Source of the DNA: Terriglobia bacterium
GTDB lineage: Bacteria; Acidobacteriota; Terriglobia; Terriglobales; Acidobacteriaceae
Direction: 5' to 3'
DNA: 64,000 nt
Assembly (NCBI GenBank): GCA_020072585.1
Contig: JAIQGL010000014.1
Coordinates: forward strand, 1-64,000
Shown here in pieces: positions 54,468 to 64,000 of this stretch (its first letter is position 1; each line of letters opens with the position of its first letter). Below the pieces are notes generated by a model. That model had not been told where the DNA came from. It made no database searches and worked only from the letters and a program-made list of their open reading frames with translations. Both the position numbers and the translations under genes were made by a program.

Positions 54468-55199
54468 CTACTTCTTCCCCTCGGCTCCCGCTTCCTGGAG
54501 AGACTTGGGATCGGACATATTTTTCGGTGAAGCTTTCTGCAAAGCACTCACCATGAGCTGGCCGGATTTTGGCGTTCCCACTTTGTGCCCGATCACAACA
54601 TCACGGGCCGAAACTTTGCGGCCATAGACTTTTTCGGTGGCGCTGTTGTCAGGCCGCAGGGTCGAGCCGTCCAGAGAGATGCCGGCAAAGAGGCCGCGCG
54701 AGCGCGAATAAGTGAGTATCTCAGCGTGCATAAGGATGTCCGTGGCTGCCTGAGCGTCGCGACCCTTGGGGCCGGCAGCAGCTGCAGCGTCTGCACCGAG
54801 CTTGACCTTGCTTCTCAGGATGGAATCGATTCCCTTTGGATTGACCACGAGAAGCACAAAGTCAGTGGCCTGGCCGCCGAGCTGGAAGCCGATGTTGCCG
54901 CCTTCCAGCGCAACCATGGCCGGGGGCCCCCAGGAGCCGGTGAAATTCTGGCCACCACGGCAGGTCATGGCGCCGCGTCCGTAATTTGCTCCAATGCCGA
55001 TGGCGAGTTTTTTCACTGAGGGGATCACGATCACGCATTCTGATTTGTCCAATACCGGTTTGGGAATGTTGTCTGGAATGTTCAGGATCTCCATCAGGAC
55101 TTCACCGGAGTGGCGGAGCCGGTCAGCCTCATGCTGCTGAGCCTGCACAGCGGTTGAAACCAGGAGCACTACAATCGCGAAACTGCAAATCTTCTTCAT
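54468..55199 (-). CDS. Secreted SYLF-domain (Ysc84-like) protein
   Basis: The start at 55199 (MKKICSFAIVVLLVSTAVQA) is preceded by GAGGGA and gives a good signal peptide; the longer frame upstream is not needed. The 243-aa product shows the SYLF pattern SVKKLAIGIGANYGRGAMTC, LEGGNIGFQLGGQATDFVLL and ILTYSRSRGLFAGISLDGST. SYLF domains bind lipids. It lies six bases from the DUF1684 gene in the same direction. Confidence 0.9.
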   Translation of the reverse strand: MKKICSFAIVVLLVSTAVQAQQHEADRLRHSGEVLMEILNIPDNIPKPVLDKSECVIVIPSVKKLAIGIGANYGRGAMTCRGGQNFTGSWGPPAMVALEGGNIGFQLGGQATDFVLLVVNPKGIDSILRSKVKLGADAAAAAGPKGRDAQAATDILMHAEILTYSRSRGLFAGISLDGSTLRPDNSATEKVYGRKVSARDVVIGHKVGTPKSGQLMVSALQKASPKNMSDPKSLQEAGAEGKK

Positions 55200-55296
55200 C
55201 AGTCTTCCCTCTTCATTTTGTGTTGGGGCCTTAAGCATCACCAGCAAGGCACTTTGCTGGCAATCATGTAAACTGTACCACCTCCGGAGGCTGCAT

Positions 55297-57339
55297 ATGC
55301 GTTTTCCAGCGCGAGTTGTATGGACCCTTTTGTTCGCCACGGCTTTCATCCCGGCAATGCAAGCCCGAGTGGTGCGGGTGGAGATAGCTTCGCGCACCGA
55401 CATAAACGATGGCAAGCCTTTTGGCGTGGCCGGTGCTTATGAAAAGATCACCGGGCACGTCTTCTTCGCGGTGGATCCCGCCAACCTGCATAACCGGCAG
55501 ATTGTGGACGTGGACAAAGCGCCACGAAACGTCCAGGGCGAAGTTGAGTTCTCCGCGGACCTTTACCTGCTCAAGCCCAAGGACATGGCCAAAGGAAACC
55601 AGGCGGTGCTGTTTGAAGTTTCCAACCGCGGCGGCCGCGGGATTCTTTCTATTGTGAACGGTCGCGACGGCGAATTTGGGGATGGCTTCCTCATGCGCCA
55701 GGGATACACGATCGCATGGGTAGGCTGGCAGTACGACATGGCAGAGCAACCGGGACGTCTGCGGCTTTCCGCTCCGGTGGCCCATGAAGCGGACGGAAAA
55801 GAAATTCACGGGCTGGTGCGCTCGGACTTTACCCCTGCCGAAAAACGCGAGGACATGCCGCTGGGGCACATCCTGCTGGGGCCCGATGGAGGAAAGAGCT
55901 ATCCGGTGGATGATCCGGCGAGCGACAGGAACCGGTTGACCGTCCGCGATACGCCGGCAGGAGACAGAAAAAACATTCCGCGCTCAGAGTGGAGTTTCGC
56001 GCATGTGGTGCAGGGGCAGCTTACGGCTGATCCGCACTATGTGCATCTGAACAGCGGGTTTTTGCCGGGCAAGATCTATGAGGTGGTATATTCGGCCAAA
56101 GACCCGGCGGTTGTCGGCGTGGGACTGGCTGCGGTACGCGATTTTCTTTCCTACTTAAAATACGATCCGCAGGCAACAGCGCCGGTGAAACGCGTTTACG
56201 CCGTTGGCATCTCGCAGAGCGGGCGCTTTCTGCGGCATTTTCTTTATCAGGATTTCAATGCTGACGAACAGGGCCGGCAGGTAATGGATGGCGTGATTTC
56301 GCACGTGGCTGGCGCGGGACGAGGCAGCTTCAACCATCGGTTTGCGCAGCCGTCGCGCGACGCGCAGCCCATGTCGAGTCTGTTCTTCCCCACTGATCTT
56401 TTCCCTTTTACCGATCTGCCCGAGGAAGATCCCGACACCGACGCCAAAGCCGGTCTGCTGGATGCCTCGAATAAATCACACACGGTCCCAAAAATCTTTT
56501 ACACCAACACGTCTTATGAGTATTGGGGCCGCGCTGCTTCACTGATTCACACCACGGCTGATGGCAAGAAGGAAGCGCCTCTGGCCACGAATACCCGCGT
56601 CTATTTTCTGGCCGGGCTGCAGCACTTTACCGGGGCGTTCCCGCCGGAGAAGAGCGTGCAAAGCAATGCGGATTACACCGCGCAGCAAAAGCAAAATCCG
56701 AATCCGATTCAGTGGTACTGGCGGGCATTGATCACGGACATGAACCAGTGGGTGAAAGATGGAACACAGCCCCCACCAAGCACTTATCCCAGAATCGCAG
56801 AGAAGACCCTTGTCCCGCTGGTCAAATGGTCATTCCCAAAGATTCCCTGGGTCAACAGGCCACATGAGGTGAGTCTGGCCTACCACATCGATCGGGAAGT
56901 CAGTTTCATGAGCCAGGCAACGCACAAAGAAGAGATGATTATTGTTGAGCCTCCGCGAGTGGGCAATGCGTTTGGCGTGCTGGTGCCGCAGAGCGATGCT
57001 GACGGCAACGATCTGGGTGGAGTGCGTCTGCCCGAATTACAGGTTCCTTTGGCGACCTACACGGGATGGAACCTGCGTGATCCAAGCATCGGCGCGCCGG
57101 AGCAGCGGGTGAGTTTTCTGGGATCGTGGATTCCGCTGGCAAAGACGGCGGAGGAGCGCAAGAAGTCGGGCGATCCGCGATTGTCCATTGCGGAGCGATA
57201 TGCGTCGCGTGAAGCGTACATGAGCAGGTTCGAGCAGGCGGCGAAAAAGCTGATCGATCAGCGGTTTCTGCTGCAGGAAGATCTGCCGGCAATGTTGGAA
57301 CGGGCCAAACTGGAGTGGAAGGTAATTGCGGAGCAGTGA
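55297..57339 (+). CDS. Secreted alpha/beta-hydrolase domain protein
   Basis: The 680-aa protein has a signal peptide (VVWTLLFATAFIPAMQA) and the layout of the large secreted hydrolase family often annotated as alpha/beta hydrolase domain (Abhydrolase_10-like). The nucleophile elbow is GISQSGRFLR (about residues 308-317). The substrate is unknown, probably an ester or amide. It stands alone between divergent and downstream genes. Confidence 0.85.
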   Translation: MRFPARVVWTLLFATAFIPAMQARVVRVEIASRTDINDGKPFGVAGAYEKITGHVFFAVDPANLHNRQIVDVDKAPRNVQGEVEFSADLYLLKPKDMAKGNQAVLFEVSNRGGRGILSIVNGRDGEFGDGFLMRQGYTIAWVGWQYDMAEQPGRLRLSAPVAHEADGKEIHGLVRSDFTPAEKREDMPLGHILLGPDGGKSYPVDDPASDRNRLTVRDTPAGDRKNIPRSEWSFAHVVQGQLTADPHYVHLNSGFLPGKIYEVVYSAKDPAVVGVGLAAVRDFLSYLKYDPQATAPVKRVYAVGISQSGRFLRHFLYQDFNADEQGRQVMDGVISHVAGAGRGSFNHRFAQPSRDAQPMSSLFFPTDLFPFTDLPEEDPDTDAKAGLLDASNKSHTVPKIFYTNTSYEYWGRAASLIHTTADGKKEAPLATNTRVYFLAGLQHFTGAFPPEKSVQSNADYTAQQKQNPNPIQWYWRALITDMNQWVKDGTQPPPSTYPRIAEKTLVPLVKWSFPKIPWVNRPHEVSLAYHIDREVSFMSQATHKEEMIIVEPPRVGNAFGVLVPQSDADGNDLGGVRLPELQVPLATYTGWNLRDPSIGAPEQRVSFLGSWIPLAKTAEERKKSGDPRLSIAERYASREAYMSRFEQAAKKLIDQRFLLQEDLPAMLERAKLEWKVIAEQ

Positions 57340-57608
57340 TGCGGAAAGCGTGATTTCATAAACCGGTGCTTGTTTCCTCTATTTTTGCTGATACCGGTTT
57401 TGAATCAACAATATTACTGTCATAAAGCATACACAATTCCCTCTTTTGACACACAATGAAAGGGTCGAAACAGAGCCTTTCTTGATGCCATATCTGCTGT
57501 CACGGGCCGCACGAACGCCGACGCGACAAAACATGGCTTGTACAACCGCCCCAGGTTTGCGGTATGATTCGCGGTCAACCTTCCTACTACTCTCGGGAGT
57601 AAACCCTT

Positions 57609-60600
57609 ATGAAAACACTCGTCAGATCGATTTTTGTTTTGGCCCTGGTGCTGGGCACACAGAGCCTGCTTATGGCACAGGGCAAGACCGGAGACCGCAC
57701 CAAGAAAACTACGGGCGCAAATGCGGCGGCACCACAGGCAGACAAGAAAACCTCAGCCGATGGCGACAAAGTTACGGCGCCCTCCACGGAAGCAACAAAG
57801 CTTGAAGACAATCAAGCCAAAGACCCGCTGGAGAACATGAAGTTCCGCAACCTGGGCCCGGCGGTGGGCGGCGGACGAGTCACGTCCGTAGTGGGCATTC
57901 CCGGCAAGCCGAACGTCTATTACGTGGGCGCAGCCGGAGGCGGAGTGTTCCTGACGCAGGATGGCGGGCTCTCCTGGAAGGCGATCTTCGAGAAAGAATC
58001 GACGGCCTCAATCGGCGCGATTGCGCTGGCGCCCTCCAATCCGAACCTGGTCTGGGTGGGAACGGGGGAGAAAAATATTCGCAATGACGTGATCACGGGC
58101 AAAGGCGTTTTCTTCTCTCCTGACGCAGGCACAACGTGGAAATTCATGGGGCTGCGCGATGCCGGACAGATTTCGAACATCGTCATTGATCCGCGCGATC
58201 CGAACATTGTTTTTGTCGGCGTGCTGGGTCACGCGTGGGGACCGAATGCCGACCGCGGCGTTTTCCGCACCACGGACGGCGGCAAGACCTGGGCAAAAGT
58301 GCTTTTCGTGGATGCAGACACGGGCGCAAGCTCACTGATCATGGATCCAGGCAATCCGATGGTACTGTTTGCCGGGATGTGGCGCGTGCGGCGTTATCCG
58401 TGGGCGCTTGATTCCGGCGGGACCAGCGGTGGCATTTTCCGGTCGAGCGACGGCGGGAATACCTGGAAGAAACTGACAGAAGGGCTGCCGACAGAGCCCA
58501 CGGGGCGCATCGGTCTGGGTGCAGCGCCGAGCAATCCGCACCATATTTATGCGCTGGTGGAAAACAAAAAGGGCACGCTCTATGACACCAATGACATGGG
58601 CGACCACTGGCGGATGGTGAGCAACAACCATAATCTGGCGGCGCGCGGATTTTACTTCAGCGAACTGGTAGTGGCGCCGAACGACGAGAACCGGGTGTAC
58701 TTTCTTTCTTTCAACGTGATGCTTTCTGAAGATGGCGGCAAAACTGCGCGCAATACAACGCCGCGCGTGCATGTGGACCATCATGCCATGTGGATTGACC
58801 CGGAGAACCCAAGCCGGATCATCAATGGCAATGACGGCGGGGTTTACGTGAGCGCGGACGCGGGCCGCACGTGGCGCTATCTGGACAATCTGCCCATCGA
58901 GCAGTTTTACTCCGTGGCTGAGGACGACGAGACGCCGTATAACCTCTGCGGCGGATTGCAGGACAATAACGGCTGGTGCGGACCTTCCAACAGCCTGAGC
59001 CGTGGCGGCATCGGCGGCTTTGAGTGGTACACAGTGACCGGAGGCGACGGCGAATACGTTGTTCCGGCACGCGGCAAGGGCACGCATCTGATTTATACCG
59101 ACTCACAGAACGGTTCGATTCAGCGCGTGAACAATGAAAATGGCATGTCAAACTTCGTCCGGCCGTACCTTCACGGCGTGCAGTCGATGAAGCCCTCTGA
59201 CCTGAAATACCGCTTCAACTGGACTTCTCCGATCGCGGTTTCCATGACCGATCCGAATGAAGTATATCTCGGCGGCAACGTTTTGTTCCGCTCCACCGAC
59301 GGCGGCAGGGGCTGGACGCCGATCAGTCCTGACCTGACGCGCAATGACAAGACCAAGCAGCAAAGCAGCGGCGGGCCAATCTGGTTTGACCTGAGTGGCG
59401 CGGAGACGGTGGGAGCAATCTTGTCCATTTCAATTTCTCCGGTGGACCCAAAAACGATCTGGGTGGGCACGGACGATGGTGTTGTACAAGTCACACGCGA
59501 CGGCGGACAAAACTGGAGCAACGTTACTGCCAACATCTCGAACCTGCCGCAGTGGGGACGCTTGCAGCAGATTGAGGCGTCACCGAGCGACGTGAACTCA
59601 GCCTACATTGCCGTGGATTTCCACGAAGTTGAAAACAACAAGCCATATGTGTTCAAGACCCACGATGGCGGCAAAACCTGGACTTCAATTACAGCAGGGC
59701 TGCCGCAGGATGATCCGGCGCGCGTGGTGCGTGAAGATCCGAACCGCAAGGGGTTCCTGGTCCTGGGAACCGACACCAGTCTGTTCTACTCGAGCGACGA
59801 AGGCGCACACTGGACGCAGATCAAGAGCAACTTCCCCACGGCGTCGATCTATGACATTAAATTCATCAAAAAGACGCACGACCTGGTGGTGGCGACGCAC
59901 GGACGCGGCCTGTTTGTGCTCGACGACATTACTCCTCTGGAAGAGAGCGGCGCAGAGCTCGCACGGAGCGAGTTCCACCTCTTCCCTGTTGCTTCCGCGA
60001 TCAACTGGCATAACTGGAACAAACATGGCTTTGCCAGTGGCGGATACGTGGCTCCCAACCCGCTGAGCGGCGCCGTGATCACCTACTGGCTGCCGAAGGA
60101 GATCAAGGCAAATGCCGACCGGCCCGCGCGGCGCAGGGCCAACGGCGAGACGGCAGTAAAAATCACGGTCACAGACAGCAGCGGACAGGTGGTCCGTACC
60201 ATGTATGGGCCAACAAAATATGGAATCAACCGGGTCGCGTGGAACCTGCGTCATGACGGGCCCAAGCGACTGAACTTCCTGCCGCCACCGGAAGGGCTGG
60301 ATGATCAGGACTTTTTCTTTGATCCCAGCACCGGGCCTAACGCGCTGCCGGGCACGTACAAGCTGGCGGTAACGGTGCAAGGCAAAACGGAGACGCAGAC
60401 GGTTGAGGTCCAGACCGATCCGCGCTTCAAGTTTGACGCCAACGGCATGCGCACCCAACTAAAGCTGGGACTGGAGCTGCGCGACGAAGTCTCTGCCCTG
60501 CACGAGGCTCTGAACCGGCTTAACAGCCTGCACAAGCAGATCACCAGCTTGCAGGAAATTCTGACTTCAGAAGAAGGCCAGGAGGGCGCAACCAACGTGG

Positions 60601-61010
60601 CCTACAGGCCTGTACTGGAGGAAGCGCGAGCACTCGACAAGAAGATCACGTCAATCCAGGAGCCGCTCTACAACAATGAAATACAGCCCGGCAGCCAGGA
60701 TGACATCCATTATCTGCAGCGTTTCCAGAACCGTTTGCAGGGGGTGATGCGCGGCGTAACCGGCGGCTTTGGCGAGGCGCCGAGCCCGCTGCTGATTGAG
60801 GAAGCATCCGAGGTACGCAAGGAACTGGAAACACAACTGGCACAGGTAAACACGTTCCTGAACACAGAGGTCGCCAACTTCAATAAGAAGGCGGCGGAGC
60901 ACGGTTCCAGCACACTCTTTGCCGGTGGTCCGATCCAGATCAAGCCCGGTGCGGGTGCAGCCTCAAGCGCGAGTACGGGCAACGAAGAGGAAGACGAAGA
61001 CCCGGATTAG
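57609..61010 (+). CDS. Large secreted BNR/VPS10-like beta-propeller protein
   Basis: This 1133-aa protein has a signal peptide (SIFVLALVLGTQSLLMAQ) and many sialidase/BNR-type blades, e.g. LTQDGGLSWKAI, RTTDGGKTWAKV, RSSDGGNTWKKL, VTRDGGQNWSNV and KTHDGGKTWTSI. Such proteins (sortilin/VPS10-like, often annotated glycosyl hydrolase) are abundant in Acidobacteria. A C-terminal region of about 250 residues is helical. The tail is acidic. A gene of the same kind lies 1.1 kb downstream. Catalytic activity cannot be claimed. Confidence 0.88.
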   Translation: MKTLVRSIFVLALVLGTQSLLMAQGKTGDRTKKTTGANAAAPQADKKTSADGDKVTAPSTEATKLEDNQAKDPLENMKFRNLGPAVGGGRVTSVVGIPGKPNVYYVGAAGGGVFLTQDGGLSWKAIFEKESTASIGAIALAPSNPNLVWVGTGEKNIRNDVITGKGVFFSPDAGTTWKFMGLRDAGQISNIVIDPRDPNIVFVGVLGHAWGPNADRGVFRTTDGGKTWAKVLFVDADTGASSLIMDPGNPMVLFAGMWRVRRYPWALDSGGTSGGIFRSSDGGNTWKKLTEGLPTEPTGRIGLGAAPSNPHHIYALVENKKGTLYDTNDMGDHWRMVSNNHNLAARGFYFSELVVAPNDENRVYFLSFNVMLSEDGGKTARNTTPRVHVDHHAMWIDPENPSRIINGNDGGVYVSADAGRTWRYLDNLPIEQFYSVAEDDETPYNLCGGLQDNNGWCGPSNSLSRGGIGGFEWYTVTGGDGEYVVPARGKGTHLIYTDSQNGSIQRVNNENGMSNFVRPYLHGVQSMKPSDLKYRFNWTSPIAVSMTDPNEVYLGGNVLFRSTDGGRGWTPISPDLTRNDKTKQQSSGGPIWFDLSGAETVGAILSISISPVDPKTIWVGTDDGVVQVTRDGGQNWSNVTANISNLPQWGRLQQIEASPSDVNSAYIAVDFHEVENNKPYVFKTHDGGKTWTSITAGLPQDDPARVVREDPNRKGFLVLGTDTSLFYSSDEGAHWTQIKSNFPTASIYDIKFIKKTHDLVVATHGRGLFVLDDITPLEESGAELARSEFHLFPVASAINWHNWNKHGFASGGYVAPNPLSGAVITYWLPKEIKANADRPARRRANGETAVKITVTDSSGQVVRTMYGPTKYGINRVAWNLRHDGPKRLNFLPPPEGLDDQDFFFDPSTGPNALPGTYKLAVTVQGKTETQTVEVQTDPRFKFDANGMRTQLKLGLELRDEVSALHEALNRLNSLHKQITSLQEILTSEEGQEGATNVAYRPVLEEARALDKKITSIQEPLYNNEIQPGSQDDIHYLQRFQNRLQGVMRGVTGGFGEAPSPLLIEEASEVRKELETQLAQVNTFLNTEVANFNKKAAEHGSSTLFAGGPIQIKPGAGAASSASTGNEEEDEDPD

Positions 61011-61035
61011 ACTGCAAAGACTTTGGAGATTCGAA

Positions 61036-61066
61036 GGGCGTGACCAACCAGGTCACGCCCTTTTTT
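61036..61066 (+). terminator. Rho-independent terminator
   Basis: A ten-pair stem GGGCGTGACC/GGTCACGCCC closes over loop AACCA and is followed by six T. It lies 26 bases after the BNR gene stop. Confidence 0.95.
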
Positions 61067-61313
61067 ATTTACCAGAATAAAATATTTGTTTGCTTACATT
61101 TACAATGCTAATCGTAAATCCACATAGGAGAAATCCTTCGACTTGCCTCGGAAACGAGCTTTCGCTCACGCAAAATGGATCAAGGCTAACAAATCTGATT
61201 TAAGAAGGTCTAAAAAAGGTTTGTCCTATAAAGAGTAGTATCAGAACGGGAAATATCCACGGGACGTTAATCGCAAAGCAGTTGGTTCGTCAGGAAAGCT
61301 AAGGAGCAACCAA
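61067..61313. other. Intergenic region
   Basis: An AT-rich stretch just after the terminator probably holds the promoter of the next gene. No other element was seen. Confidence 0.4.
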
Positions 61314-62078
61314 GTGACAGCAATACGCACCATTCTGGTAAGCACAATTTGTTTCATGACGTTGAGTGCCGTCGCACAGACCGCCGATGAACTGGTGGCA
61401 AAAAACCTACAGGCCAAGGGCGGCGTGGAGAAGATCAAAGCAATCAAGTCTCTCCGTATGACCGGCAATTTTGACGCAGGTGGTTTTAAGGCGACCATCG
61501 GCCAGTTGAGCAAACGCCCGGACATGGTGAAGGAGAGCTTCTCCGTGCAGGGAATGACACAGGTACAGGCTTATGATGGCTCCAGCGGATGGCAGATTTC
61601 ACCTTTCGGCGGACGCAAGGACCCTGAATTGCTGGGCGAAGACGACGTCCGCGGGCTGGCGGAAGACGCTGATTTCGATGGACCGCTTGTGGATGCCCAG
61701 GCCAAGGGCAACAAGGTGGAGTACATGGGCCATGACCAGGTTGACGGCGATGACGCCTACAAGCTGAAAGTCACGCTGAAAAACGGCGATATTTTTTACT
61801 ACTACCTTGATCCGGACACATATGTCGAGATTCAGGTGGAAAAGCAGCAGTTCATCCGTGGGGCTGTGCGGGAAAGCGTGACGGTAATGGGTTCCTACAA
61901 GCCGGTGAACGGAGTGATGTATCCGTTCTTTGTTGAGAGCGGGCCGAAGAATAATCCTGACGCGCGCGGCAAAATCACATTCACAAAAATTGAGGCGAAC
62001 GTGGCGATAGACGATGGAACATTCAAGATGCCGGCTGCACCGGCCGCGCCCGCCGCAACCAAACCGGCGCCCAAATAA
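61314..62078 (+). CDS. Exported LolA-like outer-membrane lipoprotein-sorting-like protein
   Basis: A GTG start, preceded by AAGGAG, gives 254 aa. It has a signal peptide (TILVSTICFMTLSAVAQ) and a beta-rich body reminiscent of the LolA/LolB half-barrel (QAKGGVEKIKAIKSLRMTGN, YKLKVTLKNGDIFYYYLDPD). The tail is Ala/Pro-rich. Proteins of this sort are common next to secreted enzymes in Acidobacteria. Probably cotranscribed with the following BNR gene, which begins 50 bases later. Confidence 0.7.
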   Translation: MTAIRTILVSTICFMTLSAVAQTADELVAKNLQAKGGVEKIKAIKSLRMTGNFDAGGFKATIGQLSKRPDMVKESFSVQGMTQVQAYDGSSGWQISPFGGRKDPELLGEDDVRGLAEDADFDGPLVDAQAKGNKVEYMGHDQVDGDDAYKLKVTLKNGDIFYYYLDPDTYVEIQVEKQQFIRGAVRESVTVMGSYKPVNGVMYPFFVESGPKNNPDARGKITFTKIEANVAIDDGTFKMPAAPAAPAATKPAPK

Positions 62079-62127
62079 AAAGAGCGCAAGACGGCCCACA
62101 ATCAGCTGAATATTTGAGAGGAATTTC

Positions 62128-64000
62128 ATGATGACGACTTCCCGCCTGCCCTTACGCTACTCGATCTCTGTTTTTGCCCTGCTGTTAAGTTTTTGCGCAC
62201 TGCCCTCGGCAGTTGCTCAATCCCCGGTGAAATACGATTCCGGCACCATCTCTGGCCTGACGGCAAGAAATATTGGGTCCGCCACCATGAGCGGACGGAT
62301 TGCGGCCATTGATGCAGTGGATGAAAACGGCAAGATTACCGTGTTTGCCGGATCTGCCAGCGGAGGCGTATGGAAGTCGATTAATGGCGGCACAACGTTC
62401 AAGCCGGTGTTTGACCGCGAGGCGGTGCAATCGATTGGCGCGGTAACGATCGATACTGCGAACCACAAGATTGTCTGGGTGGGAACGGGCGAATCCTGGA
62501 CCAGAAACAGCGTTTCCATCGGCAATGGAATTTACAAATCGACCGATGGCGGCGAGAACTGGAAGAACATGGGTCTGAAGGATTCAGAGCGCATTGCCCG
62601 CATTCTGGTGGATCCGGCAGATAGCAACACGGTCTATGCATGCGCCACCGGCCACTTGTGGAATGACAATGACGAACGTGGTGTCTACAAAACCACCGAC
62701 GGCGGCACAACGTGGAAGAAAGTACTGGCCGGCGCCAACGGCGCGACTGGATGCGCCATGCTGGCAACAAACCCGCAGGAGCCGAAAACAATCTACGCCT
62801 CCATGTGGGACTTCCGCCGCCAAGGCTGGACGTTCCGCTCAGGCGGGCCCGGCAGCGGACTGTTTAAATCGACAGACGGAGGCGACCACTGGACGGAGAT
62901 CAATTCCAGCAATAGCCAGGGCCTGCCGGAAAAGCCATACGGAAGAATTGCGCTGGCGGTGGCGCCTTCAAAGGCGAACGTGATTTACGCCATGATTGAA
63001 TCCAAGCAGAGTGCGCTGTACCGTTCTGACGATGCGGGCAAGAACTGGAAAAAGCTGGATGCCAGCCAGTACATGGTGTGGCGGCCTTTTTATTTTGCCA
63101 ACCTGATTGTGGACCCCAAGAACGAAAACAAGGTCTTCAAGGTCGATCTGTCACTGCTGGTCAGCCTGGATGGTGGACGCAGCTTTAGCTCCACAGCCAA
63201 CGCCCACGGCGACTATCACACGGTATGGATTGATCCCAGCAATACCAACCAGCTTTATACCGGAGACGACGGCGGCTTCTGGACCAGCGTGGACGGAGGC
63301 ACCCGCTGGGCCCGCGCATGGAACCTGCCCACGGCGCAGTTCTATCACGTAAGCGTGGACAACGCGACCCCGTATCACGTTTACGGCGGCCTGCAGGACA
63401 ACAGCACCTGGGTGGGCGATTCATCGTATCCCGGAGGCATCACGAATTCGCGATGGGAAAATGTATTCGGCGGTGACGGGTTCTGGGCATTTGAAGACCC
63501 GGCAGACCCGGATTATATCTACGCAGAAGCGCAAGGTGGGGAGATTGGCAGAATCAACCGCCACACGCTGAGCGGCAGAGGCATTAAGCCGCAGCCGCAA
63601 TACAACGAGAAGAAGCTCCACTTCAACTGGAACACGCCGATCCATATGAGCCCGAATGAAAAAGGCACCATCTATATGGGCGCGCAGTTCCTCTTCCGCT
63701 CAAGAGATCATGGCCAATCCTGGGAACGTATCTCTCCGGACCTTTCCACCAATGATCCCGAAAAACAAAAACAGGAAGAGTCAGGCGGCATCACCGTGGA
63801 CAACTCCGCGGCGGAGATGCACACCTCGATCTACTCCATCAGCGAATCGCCGAAAAACGGCCAGCTGATCTGGGCCGGGACAGACGACGGCAATCTGCAG
63901 ATCACGCGCGATGGCGGCAAACACTGGACCAACGTAGTAGATAAAGTCCCGAACCTGGGCAAGAACTCATGGGTTTCCACGGTAACGGCGAGCCGGTTCA
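62128..64000 (+). CDS. Second secreted BNR/VPS10-like protein (runs off the window)
   Basis: ATG 62128 after GAGAGGA opens a frame without stop to the window end (624 codons seen). A signal peptide (SISVFALLLSFCALPSAVAQ) is followed by BNR-type blades: KSTDGGENWKN, KTTDGGTTWKKV, KSTDGGDHWTEI, ITRDGGKHWTNV. The architecture matches the 1133-aa protein upstream (e.g. VWVGTGE, GGLQDNSTW vs GGLQDNNGW), so the two are paralogs. The 3' end is missing, so total length is unknown. Confidence 0.9.
   Translation, partial: MMTTSRLPLRYSISVFALLLSFCALPSAVAQSPVKYDSGTISGLTARNIGSATMSGRIAAIDAVDENGKITVFAGSASGGVWKSINGGTTFKPVFDREAVQSIGAVTIDTANHKIVWVGTGESWTRNSVSIGNGIYKSTDGGENWKNMGLKDSERIARILVDPADSNTVYACATGHLWNDNDERGVYKTTDGGTTWKKVLAGANGATGCAMLATNPQEPKTIYASMWDFRRQGWTFRSGGPGSGLFKSTDGGDHWTEINSSNSQGLPEKPYGRIALAVAPSKANVIYAMIESKQSALYRSDDAGKNWKKLDASQYMVWRPFYFANLIVDPKNENKVFKVDLSLLVSLDGGRSFSSTANAHGDYHTVWIDPSNTNQLYTGDDGGFWTSVDGGTRWARAWNLPTAQFYHVSVDNATPYHVYGGLQDNSTWVGDSSYPGGITNSRWENVFGGDGFWAFEDPADPDYIYAEAQGGEIGRINRHTLSGRGIKPQPQYNEKKLHFNWNTPIHMSPNEKGTIYMGAQFLFRSRDHGQSWERISPDLSTNDPEKQKQEESGGITVDNSAAEMHTSIYSISESPKNGQLIWAGTDDGNLQITRDGGKHWTNVVDKVPNLGKNSWVSTVTASRF

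Noticed and set aside
58332-60458. Long antisense frames in the BNR gene
   Set aside because: The + strand gene has signal peptide, repeated Asp-box motifs and a terminator; the antisense frames are GC-driven shadows.
1-64000. CRISPR arrays or rRNA genes
   Set aside because: No regularly spaced repeats and no rRNA-like stretches were seen on reading through the window.

Overview
The window looks like a chromosomal piece of a Gram-negative acidobacterium of the Terriglobia/Koribacter type. This is an inference from gene style and content: SARP/BTAD regulator, secreted BNR-repeat proteins, DUF1684 and SYLF proteins, moderately high GC. No rRNA or other taxonomic marker is present. It divides into three parts.

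Part 1 (1-6719) is a type VII-like secretion locus. An IS3-family element enters from the left edge and has cut the 3' end of a membrane protein with two zinc ribbons. Divergent from that gene runs a compact four-to-five-gene operon: a 1245-aa FtsK/EssC-like ATPase with its own N-terminal zinc ribbon, three small WXG100-like helical proteins, and a coiled-coil protein ending in a ParB-like domain that could be cargo.

Part 2 (7346-46068) is an accessory island. Its core is a leftward run of about 24 genes for a contractile injection system of the extracellular (eCIS/Afp-like) class. In transcription order it has a BTAD regulator, a small conserved gene, a NusG/RfaH-like antiterminator, sheath, tube, a gp26-like baseplate protein, a disordered protein, a Pvc16-like cap protein, an AAA+ ATPase, a small protein and three DUF4157 proteins. 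The DUF4157 proteins are candidate cargo: one carries a 3D-type cell-wall domain, and one is broken by two frameshifts. Then follow a CIS tube/adaptor protein, LysM, gpD, gpV, PAAR-like, gp25, two J-like baseplate proteins, a tail-protein-I-like protein, a DUF6519-like protein and a glycosyltransferase-like gene. Most of these genes overlap or are separated by a few bases. To the right, on the + strand, lie a secretin-N-like periplasmic protein, a 1498-aa protein, its decayed partner, and a J-like domain gene with two small neighbours. A perfect CRP-type palindrome lies between the regulator and this rightward group.

Part 3 (46953-64000) starts with tRNA-Ala(CGC), whose 3' end faces the island, and continues with ordinary chromosomal genes: SDR, M20 peptidase, DsbA-like thioredoxin, AlaX-type alanyl-tRNA editing protein, threonine synthase, DUF1684, SYLF, a large alpha/beta hydrolase, two large BNR-propeller secreted proteins (the second runs off the window) and a LolA-like protein.

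If the parts work together, the BTAD regulator (possibly under a CRP-family protein) would switch on the long eCIS operon. The NusG paralog would keep polymerase reading to its far end, and the DUF4157 proteins would be loaded as payload. The neighbouring type VII-like ATPase may be an independent second secretion machine. No tape-measure gene is recognisable in the eCIS operon.
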